Shown: piece after piece, positions 9,071 through 17,713 of the stretch
Position numbering within the stretch: position 1 is the stretch's first letter
Layout: every line of letters starts with the position of its first letter
From: Gammaproteobacteria bacterium
GTDB lineage: Bacteria; Pseudomonadota; Gammaproteobacteria; JAURND01
Assembly (NCBI GenBank): GCA_035546635.1
Contig: DASZWJ010000028.1
Location: forward strand, 282,856 to 346,855
Length of the DNA stretch: 64,000 nucleotides
Direction of reading: 5' to 3'
Made by a program: the position numbers and the translations under genes
The notes under the pieces: model-generated
What the model saw: the letters and a program-made list of their open reading frames with translations, nothing else
Databases searched by the model: none
What the model was told of the DNA's origin: nothing

Positions 9071-11050
9071 TTATTTGCGTAATTCTTCTAAATTTTCAAA
9101 ATATTTCAGGGATTCGGGATTGGCTAATGTATCTTTATTGTGAATAGGGTGCCCCTGAATAATATCACGTACTGCCAATTCGACAATTTTTCCATTGATG
9201 GTTTTGGGAATATCTGGGATTTGTATGATTTTATCAGGAATATGGTGAGGAGAGGCGTTTTGTTTGATTATTGTTTTGATGTTATTTTTCAATTCTTCAG
9301 ATAAGGAAAGACCCGCGTACAGTTTAATGAATAAGATAATGCGGGTATCGTTGTTCCACGGTTGTCCAACTACCAAGCTTTCTAAGATTTCAGGAATTTT
9401 TTCCACTTGACGATAAATTTCTGCTGTACCAATACGCACACCTCCAGGATTTAATACCGCATCAGAGCGACCATAGATAATCATGCCTTGGTGTGCAGTT
9501 AATTCTGCATAATCTCCATGCGCCCAAATTCCAGGGAATTTAGCAAAATAAGCGTGATAGTACTTTTTGCCATCAGGATCGTTCCAAAAGTAGATTGGCA
9601 TAGCAGGAAATGCTGCCGTACAAACGAGTTCGCCTTTGGTCTCATGAACTGAATGTCCCTGATCGTCATAAATTTCAACTTTTAACCCTAGACCGCGACA
9701 TTGTAATTCACCGCGATAAACAGGTATTAATGGATTTCCTAAAGCAAAACAGGAAACAATATCAGTGCCGCCAGAAATCGACGATAATTGCACGTCTGGT
9801 TTAATATGGTTGTAAACATAATCAAAATTAAACGGCAAAAGAGGGGAGCCAGTTGATAAAATGGTGCGCAATGAAGTTAAATTATGCGTAGTGATAGGAT
9901 CAAGATTGGCTTTTTCAATTGCAGAGATATATTTGGCACTTGTTCCAAAGACGCTAATTTTTTCTTCAGCCACTAAGTCAATGAGTGAGCTTTTTTTAGG
10001 ATGAAAAGGCGAGCCATCATAAAGTACCAGTGTAGCGCCAGTGGCCAGGCCGCTAACTAGATAATTCCACATCATCCAGCCGCAGGTGGTGAAATAAAAA
10101 AAGGTATCGCTGTTATGGATATCTGTATGCAGCATCAACTCTTTCAAATGTTGCAGCAGCACCCCGCCAGCACCATGTGCGATACATTTGGGAACACCAG
10201 TGGTGCCAGATGAGTATAAAATATAAACAGGATGATCGAATGGCAGTTGGGCAAAGCTAATTTCTTGAGATTCGGCTACTAAAAAGTCATTGTAATATAG
10301 AGTATTTGTTAACGCTGAGATATCAGGTGTTGGTTGAGAATAAGGAACAATAAAAGTTTTTTCTAGAGAAGAGATTTTCTCTTGTAAATCTCGTATTTTT
10401 TCTAAAGAAGAATGGGTTTTGCCGTGGTAATAATAGCCATCTGTAGCAAACAAAACTTTTGGTTGTATCTGATTAAATCGATCCAAGGCACCGGCGCTGC
10501 CAAAATCTGGCGAACAAGAAGACCAAATAGCGCCTATACTGGTTGTTGCTAGCATAGCAATGATCGTTTCGGGTATATTAGGCATAAATGCAGCCACTCG
10601 GTCATTGACAGTTACGCCTAAATTTTTTAACCCCGCAGCAAGTTCCGCTACTTGTTTATATAAAGATTGATAGCTGATTTCACGGCGTTTACCTATCTCA
10701 TTGCGAAAAATCAAAGCGGGTTTAGTAGCATGCTTATGGCGCAAAAGGTTTTCTGCAAAATTTAATCTAGCACCTGTAAACCATTTGGCACCTGGCATTT
10801 TTTCAGGGTGAACAATTACTTTTTCCCAAGATTTGCTAGCAATAACTGCGCAAAAATTCCAAATAGCTGGCCAGAACAATGCGGGGTTGTCAACAGACCA
10901 TTGGTAGAGTGAAGGATAATTTTCTAAATTTAATCCATGTTGCTGGTTTACAAAATTTAAAAAATGCATCATTTGGCTTTTAGCCATATTTTCGAGAGAA
11001 GGTTTCCAGACTGGCTGTTCTGGTGATGTGGATTGTTTATGAGTGTTCAT
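9071..11050 (-). CDS. Acetoacetyl-CoA synthetase (acetoacetate-CoA ligase)
   Basis: Activates acetoacetate to acetoacetyl-CoA through an acyl-adenylate, feeding ketone bodies or polyhydroxybutyrate carbon into metabolism. It is an ANL-superfamily enzyme of 659 residues, the family size. The phosphate-binding motif YSSGTTGVPK is near residue 275. The family-typical TTCGWMMWNYLVSGLA block follows. The C-terminal catalytic lysine motif PKTINGKIVE is near residue 620. The N-terminal WSVDNPALFWPAIWNF segment is typical of AcsA/AACS enzymes. It lies in the same direction as the glycan genes but is metabolically unrelated. Choice of acetoacetate over acetate rests on resemblance. Confidence 0.87.
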   Translation of the reverse strand: MNTHKQSTSPEQPVWKPSLENMAKSQMMHFLNFVNQQHGLNLENYPSLYQWSVDNPALFWPAIWNFCAVIASKSWEKVIVHPEKMPGAKWFTGARLNFAENLLRHKHATKPALIFRNEIGKRREISYQSLYKQVAELAAGLKNLGVTVNDRVAAFMPNIPETIIAMLATTSIGAIWSSCSPDFGSAGALDRFNQIQPKVLFATDGYYYHGKTHSSLEKIRDLQEKISSLEKTFIVPYSQPTPDISALTNTLYYNDFLVAESQEISFAQLPFDHPVYILYSSGTTGVPKCIAHGAGGVLLQHLKELMLHTDIHNSDTFFYFTTCGWMMWNYLVSGLATGATLVLYDGSPFHPKKSSLIDLVAEEKISVFGTSAKYISAIEKANLDPITTHNLTSLRTILSTGSPLLPFNFDYVYNHIKPDVQLSSISGGTDIVSCFALGNPLIPVYRGELQCRGLGLKVEIYDDQGHSVHETKGELVCTAAFPAMPIYFWNDPDGKKYYHAYFAKFPGIWAHGDYAELTAHQGMIIYGRSDAVLNPGGVRIGTAEIYRQVEKIPEILESLVVGQPWNNDTRIILFIKLYAGLSLSEELKNNIKTIIKQNASPHHIPDKIIQIPDIPKTINGKIVELAVRDIIQGHPIHNKDTLANPESLKYFENLEELRK

Positions 11051-11057
11051 GAATTTT

Positions 11058-11999
11058 TTATTTTTGAGTACAGATTGTTTTAAAAATACTGGGAATTTTT
11101 TTGTAAAGCATGGTATAGGCTGAACAAGTTTCTTTAGCTTGTTCTACGGAGCCTTTCAGTAGTGCTCTAGCGCAGCGGCTTATGGGCTCAATTAAAAAAG
11201 TTGCAAGGAAAAGAGTCGTGGCAGATAGGGTATTGAAATTTTTGAAAGCATATAAAGTACGGCTTTGTAAGCTATAAAATAATCTTTTTGCTTTGACTTG
11301 GTTGGAAGAGCCGCCTCCAGCATGGAAGATTTTAGCATCCGCTAAATAAAAACTAGTCCATCCGCGTTGTTTGGCACGCAGGGAAAAGTCCACTTCTTCT
11401 AAATAAACAAAAAATCGTTCATCGAATCCTTGTAGTTGGTTATAAAGTTCTTTGCGGACAAGAAAAAAAGCGCCCATGATTTGATCAACTTCTCTACTGT
11501 CCATATGATCCCATTCCTTCATAAAATGAGGATGCGAAAACCTTTCTAAGCCGAGCATTTTCATTAAATAGGTACTGGTTTTGGGAAAACGCGCGCAACT
11601 TCTAGCCACCTTACCCTCTTCATCCATTAGCTGCACGCCGACAATACCAATGGTTTTATTTTCTGGAGCTTGCATAAATGCCAGTGGTTTTGCTAACGAG
11701 TCTGCATATAACAACGTGTCGGGGTTAAGGAATAATAAATAATCAGCAGTTGAGTCTTTGGCGCCTTGGTTGCAACCATAAGCAAATCCTTTGTTTTCAG
11801 AGTTTTTAATTAAAAAAATCGGTAAATCAAGTTGCAGAATTCCATCTAGAGAGTTATCGGTTGAGGCATTATCAACAATAAATATTTTGTTTAATATAAA
11901 AGAGTCTTTTATGACAGTGTTAGCTATAGAGTCAAGACAATTTAGCAATTGCTTTTTAGTGTTCCAGTTTACGATGACGATATCAAGAGTTGCTTGCAT
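11058..11999 (-). CDS. Glycosyltransferase family 2 (WbbL/rhamnosyltransferase-like)
   Basis: A 313-residue GT-A fold enzyme with the N-terminal nucleotide-sugar region DIVIVNWNT, the FLNPDTLL metal-binding segment near residue 96, and EEVDFSLRAKQRGW near residue 200. This is the layout of WbbL-like rhamnosyl or related sugar transferases that extend lipid-linked glycans at the inner face of the inner membrane. A ribosome site (AAAGGT) precedes the ATG. Its 5' end overlaps the upstream polymerase gene by 17 bases, so the two are translated together. The transferred sugar is unknown. Confidence 0.85.
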   Translation of the reverse strand: MQATLDIVIVNWNTKKQLLNCLDSIANTVIKDSFILNKIFIVDNASTDNSLDGILQLDLPIFLIKNSENKGFAYGCNQGAKDSTADYLLFLNPDTLLYADSLAKPLAFMQAPENKTIGIVGVQLMDEEGKVARSCARFPKTSTYLMKMLGLERFSHPHFMKEWDHMDSREVDQIMGAFFLVRKELYNQLQGFDERFFVYLEEVDFSLRAKQRGWTSFYLADAKIFHAGGGSSNQVKAKRLFYSLQSRTLYAFKNFNTLSATTLFLATFLIEPISRCARALLKGSVEQAKETCSAYTMLYKKIPSIFKTICTQK

Positions 12000-13296
12000 G
12001 TTTTACCTTTATTTTGTAAAAAGAGTTTAACACTAACGGCACTTTATAGATTAAAAATGTAAAGATAAAGAGTTGTAACCAAAAGCTTAATCCTACTAAA
12101 AATGCATCAAAAAAATTACTCAGTAATAATCCGGCAACTATATGAGCATAAAACATCAGAGCTATAGGATTTTTGCGGGTAGCGTAATGAAAGCAGAGGG
12201 TAGTTATAAAGCCTAAAATACTAAAAAGTATAATAATGCCTGGCCAATCAAAATCTAAAAACCAGGAGAAAAAGAGCGTATAGACATTGGTTGGATCTGG
12301 AATATTGATATAAGGAAATATCGCTGCTGGTATAATAATATCATTGTTAAATAGGTGGGCAATTTTAAGAAAAAAGCTGAGACTATAATCGTGTGGAAAT
12401 GGAATGGTTAATACAGGGTAAATTACAGTTTCATTAAAGGCAACAATTCCCCCCAGTAGATATAACTCTATATTTTTTATAAGTGATAAGAGGTTAGATG
12501 TCGATGAGATGCCTGTATTCAGGTGAACCCCTTTATGCATAATGATGGCAGGTATAATAAAAGCACAAATGATGAATAAGCCACTGATAAATATTTTTTT
12601 TAGTTCTAATTTTCTTACCAGTATGAAATACATGCTAAAAAAACTAAATAGAAAATAAATTACGGCCATTCTAGCCGTTGTTAAGAGACAATACAGTAGT
12701 ACTGTGATAAAAAAACCCACGACAATAAGTTTATTTTTTAGGGTTTTATGAGAATAGTATTCAATGAGGGCAACAAGAGATAAAAAGCCGAACCAGGCAA
12801 TTAAATATTTAAATATACCTAAGCCTTTATTGTATACCACGGCTTGCCGCAGTGTCATGAAAAATTTGCTAAGTGGATTTAAGTAATGATATTGCAAAAA
12901 TTCATGTTGATGTGTTAGGGATATTTGATAAAGGTAATAGCAATAATAGGGAAAAAGTAACACACACAGTACCAAGCCTGCGAGCAAGGTAGATGGAATC
13001 CATGATCGCGAGGATGTCTCGTTAGTTCCAGAAAGAATATAATTTGGTTGAGATTGGCTATTTATAACAAATCTACTGAGGAAGCCCCCGTAACTAAAAC
13101 ACAAAATTCCAGTAGTGAAAATCAGTAAAGTTTTATTGCTCAATGCATAATAATCATTGGGTAAAACCACCAAGAGTAATAGCAAGATTGCCCAGTAACC
13201 TGAAAATATGACGGCAGGATGAAATATTTTTTTGCTAAAACGATAATTGATTAGTCCTATGATACTAATGATGATGGCGCATATAAGTGTGTTCAT
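11983..13296 (-). CDS. O-antigen polymerase-like membrane protein (Wzy-like)
   Basis: A 437-residue protein with about 11-12 hydrophobic segments and a large outer loop in the second half, the architecture of Wzy-type polymerases that join lipid-linked repeat units in the periplasm. Primary sequence is poorly conserved in this family, so the call rests on topology and position. It overlaps the Wzx-like gene by 4 bases at its start and the glycosyltransferase by 17 bases at its end, forming a compact flippase-polymerase-transferase unit. Confidence 0.72.
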   Translation of the reverse strand: MNTLICAIIISIIGLINYRFSKKIFHPAVIFSGYWAILLLLLVVLPNDYYALSNKTLLIFTTGILCFSYGGFLSRFVINSQSQPNYILSGTNETSSRSWIPSTLLAGLVLCVLLFPYYCYYLYQISLTHQHEFLQYHYLNPLSKFFMTLRQAVVYNKGLGIFKYLIAWFGFLSLVALIEYYSHKTLKNKLIVVGFFITVLLYCLLTTARMAVIYFLFSFFSMYFILVRKLELKKIFISGLFIICAFIIPAIIMHKGVHLNTGISSTSNLLSLIKNIELYLLGGIVAFNETVIYPVLTIPFPHDYSLSFFLKIAHLFNNDIIIPAAIFPYINIPDPTNVYTLFFSWFLDFDWPGIIILFSILGFITTLCFHYATRKNPIALMFYAHIVAGLLLSNFFDAFLVGLSFWLQLFIFTFLIYKVPLVLNSFYKIKVKHASNS

Positions 13297-14594
13297 AAAA
13301 TAGCCTTCCTGTGTGCAGTCAATTTAAATGCAAAAGGATGCTGTTTGATTGTTAGCCAACGAGCTATTAAAGTATCTGTTATGACTAACATCATATATAT
13401 GAAAGCACTTAAAGTGGTGATATACGCTGAGGCAACATATCCGTATAACGGGATGAACACAATATTGCCTATCACGTTAGCAACCAGTGCACAACACACA
13501 TATATTAACATCCTTATTGTTTTTCCTTTAAGTTCCAACGTCTTATGTACTAACATAGCCATTTGCCAGCAAATAGCCCCTGCGGCAACTGGGAGCACCA
13601 ACTGGGTTGCAGAGTGATCATTTGTACCCAAGATGATTCTGGTAAGGATAGGGGCAACTTGGCTTAACGTCAATAAGGCCATGATGCCAATTATGATTTC
13701 TAACGTAATCGCTTTTTTTAATAAGTTAAGGGAGTCTTTTTCTTGCCGCTGATTCCATAGACGCACAATACGTGGATGGGCTGCATATAATACGGGTGCC
13801 AGCATCAGGCCAAAGGAGTTATATACCACATCATAGACGGCAGAATAGGTGCCTACTGCCTTGGCATCCATGAAATAATTAATGATATATCGGTCTGAAG
13901 TGTTGAGTAAGGTCGATAATCCAATCCAAAGTGTCAGAGGAATTCCAAATGGCATAATTACTTTTTTGATTATTCGGGTAAAATTGCTATGCCAGGCAAA
14001 ATCTATTTTTATACCCCGTGATATCACATAACAGGCAATAGAAAGGGTCAAGGCAGAACCCAGTAATAGTACCGTGTAGCTTTTGATGCCTAATATAAAC
14101 AATAAGCCTAAAGGTAATGTAATGATAAAAAATCCTCGGCAAAACTCTGCCAATATAATTTTTTTGGGCTTCAACATAGCTTGTTGTACACTGACCAAGA
14201 GGTTATAAAATATTAAGGCAAGGACAGCGATAGTCGCAATAAATAGATTTAATGGCGCTAAGTGCAGATAGGTGATTGCAAAAATTAAGAAACCTATAGC
14301 AAACAATAAAGTGGTCAGCAAAGTTGAGAATAAAATGGCGGTGCTAAAAATCCTACGTTGTTGAGTTGAATCAAAACGTGAGTAGTAACGCAATATTGAT
14401 TGAGATAGCCAGATGGGCGCGACATTGCCGGTAAACAAAATAGCTGCTTGTATTAAGGCATATTCGCCATAGATTTCACGACCGAGTAAGCGTATAAACA
14501 AGGTAATAGATAAAAGCCCAGAAAATGCTGGAAACATTCTAGCGATAAAATAGTATAAAGAATCTTTTTTCAGCTCATCCAATCTAAATTTCAT
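13293..14594 (-). CDS. Polysaccharide flippase (Wzx-like, MOP superfamily)
   Basis: A 433-residue protein with about 12 membrane helices and the N-terminal LKKDSLYYFIARMFPAFSG pattern typical of Wzx/RfbX proteins, which flip undecaprenyl-linked sugar units across the inner membrane. The block IWLSQSILRYYSRF in the first third and the DAKAVGTYSAVYDV segment in the middle are also usual in this family. It is the first gene of the three-gene overlapping unit. Substrate glycan is not predictable. Confidence 0.85.
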   Translation of the reverse strand: MKFRLDELKKDSLYYFIARMFPAFSGLLSITLFIRLLGREIYGEYALIQAAILFTGNVAPIWLSQSILRYYSRFDSTQQRRIFSTAILFSTLLTTLLFAIGFLIFAITYLHLAPLNLFIATIAVLALIFYNLLVSVQQAMLKPKKIILAEFCRGFFIITLPLGLLFILGIKSYTVLLLGSALTLSIACYVISRGIKIDFAWHSNFTRIIKKVIMPFGIPLTLWIGLSTLLNTSDRYIINYFMDAKAVGTYSAVYDVVYNSFGLMLAPVLYAAHPRIVRLWNQRQEKDSLNLLKKAITLEIIIGIMALLTLSQVAPILTRIILGTNDHSATQLVLPVAAGAICWQMAMLVHKTLELKGKTIRMLIYVCCALVANVIGNIVFIPLYGYVASAYITTLSAFIYMMLVITDTLIARWLTIKQHPFAFKLTAHRKAIL

Positions 14595-14613
14595 GGGCTA
14601 AAATCCTCACTAG

Positions 14614-15933
14614 CTACTTATTTGCTATGCGGTTCTTCCAAACATCCGCTTTCGCAATAATTGCCGCTGGATCCAAGGTCAAAAATTCTCCATTTTTATA
14701 CAATTGCTTGCCGGCAACCCAAACATCCGTCACCTGTTGGCTATTCGCTGCATAAACGATCTGCGATACTGGATTGTAAATGGGTTGTGTATTGGGGTGT
14801 GACAAATCAATAGCGATGATATCGGCGGCTTTTCCAGGAACTAATGAGCCGGTGATTGAGCCTAACCCTAAAGCCTTAGCACCATTTAACGTAGCCATGC
14901 GCAATGTTTCCTGTGCATTGACCGCAGTTGGGTTTTGGGCGACAATTTTACCTAACAGCGAAGCACTGCGCATCTCACCAAACATATCAAGATCATTATT
15001 GCTGGCAGCGCCATCTGTGCCTATAGCTACATTAATACCGGCATCCAGTAGTTTTTTGACTGGGCAAAATCCGCTGACTAGCTTTAAATTAGATTCTGGG
15101 CAGGTAACGACTTGGGGATGCGTTTGGTGCAGAATCTCCATATCTTCATCATTGATCTGTGTCATATGCACGCATTGTAGTCGCTCAGAAACTAAACCCA
15201 AATCGTAAAAACGTTTCAACGGACGTTTATTAAATTCTTGCAAACTTTGTCGAATTTCGGCGTCAGTTTCATGCATATGAATATGCATTAGTAAATTATG
15301 CTGATCGGCATAAGCTTTAGCTTGTAACAGCGCCGCATCGTGAACAGTGTAGGGTCCTTGGGGATGAACAGCGGGTGTAATCAAGGGATGATGGCGCCAT
15401 TTTTGGCAAAAATCATCCATTTTAGTTAGATATTCTTCTACAGTTTTCGCCTGTCGTGTTGGGACATTAATAATTAAAGAGCCTACTAAAGCACGTAAGC
15501 CAGCAGCAACTGTGACCTCGGCGCTAATATCACTATAGAAGTAATTTTCATTAAAACAGGTAGTGCCGCTGCGGATCATTTCTAAAAATGCCAATTGCGA
15601 GCCATCGCGGATGAACTCTTCATCCAGCCAACGACTTTCAGCTGGCCAGATATGTTCGTTTAGCCAAGTCATTAATGGTAGGTCATCCGCCATACCACGA
15701 AATAGCGTCATAGGGCTGTGGGCATGGGCATTGATTAGGCCAGGCAATATTGCATGATTATTTAAGGTTATGTTGGATTTGCTTTCGTATTGGGCATGAG
15801 CTTCTGTTGTAGGTAATAATGCTAGGATACGTCCTTGATCGATTGCCAAAGAATGGTTTTCCCAAATGGTGTCAAAGGGTTCTATGGGAATGATCCAGCG
15901 GGCATGAATCAGGGAATCAATTTGGGTTTTCAT
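14614..15933 (-). CDS. TRZ/ATZ-family amidohydrolase (5-methylthioadenosine/S-adenosylhomocysteine deaminase-like)
   Basis: Metal-dependent deaminase of the amidohydrolase superfamily, about 439 residues. It shows the NAHAHSPMTLFRG metal-binding HxH segment near residue 70, HIHMHETDAE near 212, an HMTQ histidine near 265 and the GTDGAASNNDLDMFGE motif near 310. These match MtaD-type enzymes that deaminate methylthioadenosine or S-adenosylhomocysteine. The frame is open to 15975, but the ATG at 15933 has AAAGGA a few bases before it, whereas the extra 14 codons reach towards the palindrome at 15971. Substrate is inferred. Confidence 0.85.
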   Translation of the reverse strand: MKTQIDSLIHARWIIPIEPFDTIWENHSLAIDQGRILALLPTTEAHAQYESKSNITLNNHAILPGLINAHAHSPMTLFRGMADDLPLMTWLNEHIWPAESRWLDEEFIRDGSQLAFLEMIRSGTTCFNENYFYSDISAEVTVAAGLRALVGSLIINVPTRQAKTVEEYLTKMDDFCQKWRHHPLITPAVHPQGPYTVHDAALLQAKAYADQHNLLMHIHMHETDAEIRQSLQEFNKRPLKRFYDLGLVSERLQCVHMTQINDEDMEILHQTHPQVVTCPESNLKLVSGFCPVKKLLDAGINVAIGTDGAASNNDLDMFGEMRSASLLGKIVAQNPTAVNAQETLRMATLNGAKALGLGSITGSLVPGKAADIIAIDLSHPNTQPIYNPVSQIVYAANSQQVTDVWVAGKQLYKNGEFLTLDPAAIIAKADVWKNRIANK

Positions 15934-15970
15934 GATGTCCTTTGAGTATTGGTGAGGCTCAACGCTAGTT

Positions 15971-16065
15971 GTCATCCTGAGCGTAGCGAAGGATCTGTCC
16001 TTATGCCGGCACTCATGTTATGTGGGCGTCACAATATGGAGATCCTTCGCTATGCTCAGGATGAC
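15971..16065. repeat. Inverted repeat, 26-bp arms (CCTGAGCGTAGCGAAGG family)
   Basis: The left arm starts GTCATCCTGAGCGTAGCGAA (15971-15996) and the right arm ends CTATGCTCAGGATGAC (16040-16065). Arms match with one mismatch. A further part copy (ACTCAGGATGACAG) follows at 16070. Single relatives occur at 34944 and 58544. Confidence 0.9.
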
Positions 16066-16111
16066 ATTACACTCAGGATGACAGCTATGGGCGGCAGCCA
16101 GAGTGAGCAGT

Positions 16112-16540
16112 TCAAACTTTAAATACTACTTTCTTGTTTAGGGTATAACCAATCAAAGTATAACAAACCATGCCACATAAGAAACCGATATCATGCGGCA
16201 TTTTCAGCAACTCGACAACCCCAACCAGGCAGAGGTTGCTGGCTAAGTAAGCAATGACAAACACAATGAAAAACTTGAACGCTTCTTTGTGCCAGTGATG
16301 ACCACTCTTAAAGGTAAAATATTTATTCAATATAAAACTACAGACGACACCAATTAAAGTGCCAATCAGATAGGCCAGAGCATAATTCACTCCGAACACG
16401 TGAAATGCAGTCAAGGTTGACCCCATACCGACAATGGTATTGATAACCCCAACCACCAGGTATCTAAGAAATGTCGGATCTATTAGTCCATTTTTTACGA
16501 ATGATATAAATTGGTCTTTGCTTGCTTTCATCAGATACAC
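16112..16540 (-). CDS. GtrA-family membrane protein
   Basis: A small protein of 142 residues with four hydrophobic helices and the GtrA pattern FLRYLVVGVINT near the start and SFILNKYFTF in the middle. GtrA proteins are thought to flip undecaprenyl-phosphate-linked glucose or another sugar to the periplasm. The start could be GTG 16540 or ATG 16531. Either overlaps the end of the gtrB-like gene by about 70-77 bases, so the pair is coupled. Confidence 0.87.
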   Translation of the reverse strand: MYLMKASKDQFISFVKNGLIDPTFLRYLVVGVINTIVGMGSTLTAFHVFGVNYALAYLIGTLIGVVCSFILNKYFTFKSGHHWHKEAFKFFIVFVIAYLASNLCLVGVVELLKMPHDIGFLCGMVCYTLIGYTLNKKVVFKV

Positions 16541-17453
16541 GGCCTAAATACTCCCCAATCACCCCTAATGCTATTAATTGCACGCCACCCAAAAATAAAA
16601 CACTCACCATTAGCGATGGGTAACCTGGAATAGGGTTGCCATACAGCAGGGTGCGAATAAGGAAAAAGATTCCATAAAGTATACTTGTCAAAGCAACGAT
16701 TATGCCTAAATAAGAGGCAAATTGTAGGGGCATTTGACTAAAAGAAGTAATGCCCTCCAGGGCAAAATTCCATAATTTCCAATAGTTCCATGAGGTTTTG
16801 CCTGCATGGCGCGGTGGACGATTATAATGAATTGTTGCCGTCTTAAATCCTACCCAAGCGAATAATCCCTTCATAAAGCGCCGCCGTTCAGGAATTTGCT
16901 GTAATGCATCTACCACTGGGCGTGAAAGAAGTCGAAAATCACCGGTATCCTCAGGGATTTTAGTTTTACTCATTCGGTTAATAGAACGGTAAAACAGGTG
17001 GGCAGTCATGCGCTTGAGCCAACTTTCTCCTTCACGCACATTGCGGACTGCATTGACCACATCAAAACCTTCTTCCCACTTTTTCACCAGTTCAGGGATT
17101 AATTCAGGAGGATCCTGTAAGTCTGCATCCACCGGAATCATCGCATCCCCAATAGCCAGATTAAGGCCCGCTGTCATGGCGGCTTCCTTGCCAAAATTTC
17201 TTGAAAAATCAACAACTTGTATTCTTTTGTCTTTTTCCCGTAATTGTAGTAATTTTACCAGAGTTTCATCTTGGCTGCCATCATTAATGCAGATCATTTC
17301 CCATGCATAAGGTAGAGGTTGCATTGCCGTGACCAGGCGCTCATAAAGGGTTAAGATATTATCAGCTTCATTGTACAGCGGAACTATTAAACTAATTATC
17401 CCTTGGGCTGGGATATGTGGGATATGTCCTGATATTGATTGTTTTAAGTCCAT
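16464..17453 (-). CDS. GtrB-type glycosyltransferase (undecaprenyl-phosphate sugar transferase)
   Basis: A 329-residue GT2 enzyme with two C-terminal membrane helices. It shows ISLIVPLYNEADN at the N-terminus, the metal-binding VDADLQDPPEL near residue 112, the DTGDFRLLSR segment near 168 and a membrane anchor from about 230. This is the layout of GtrB/YfdH/ArnC-type enzymes, which move a sugar from a nucleotide donor to undecaprenyl phosphate. A CAGGTG ribosome site precedes the ATG. Together with GtrA it would supply lipid-linked sugar to a periplasmic transferase; the two DUF6056-like proteins at 5-9 kb are candidates. Confidence 0.88.
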   Translation of the reverse strand: MDLKQSISGHIPHIPAQGIISLIVPLYNEADNILTLYERLVTAMQPLPYAWEMICINDGSQDETLVKLLQLREKDKRIQVVDFSRNFGKEAAMTAGLNLAIGDAMIPVDADLQDPPELIPELVKKWEEGFDVVNAVRNVREGESWLKRMTAHLFYRSINRMSKTKIPEDTGDFRLLSRPVVDALQQIPERRRFMKGLFAWVGFKTATIHYNRPPRHAGKTSWNYWKLWNFALEGITSFSQMPLQFASYLGIIVALTSILYGIFFLIRTLLYGNPIPGYPSLMVSVLFLGGVQLIALGVIGEYLGRVSDESKQRPIYIIRKKWTNRSDIS

Positions 17454-17713
17454 ATTTCACCTGTTTTTTAATCAAAGAGTACTAAATCACCGAATTTTCA
17501 CCGCATCTAATGAATTATGCAACAAGACATCAATAATTGGTAATCTTTTCAAACATTTAAGTCAAAATGCTGCCGTCCCATTTGGCATAATTTTATAAAG
17601 AGTTTTTTCTCAAATTATAGGCTGTATGCATAAATTGTGATAAAATAGTCCATTAATTGTTGTTGGAATTTTCCTATCATAACCATTTGATTTTTAATGC
17701 AAAAAGGCTGTTC

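Noticed and set aside
14780..15208. Plus-strand frame of 142 codons inside the deaminase gene
   Set aside because: Antisense shadow; the deaminase motifs on the minus strand are complete.
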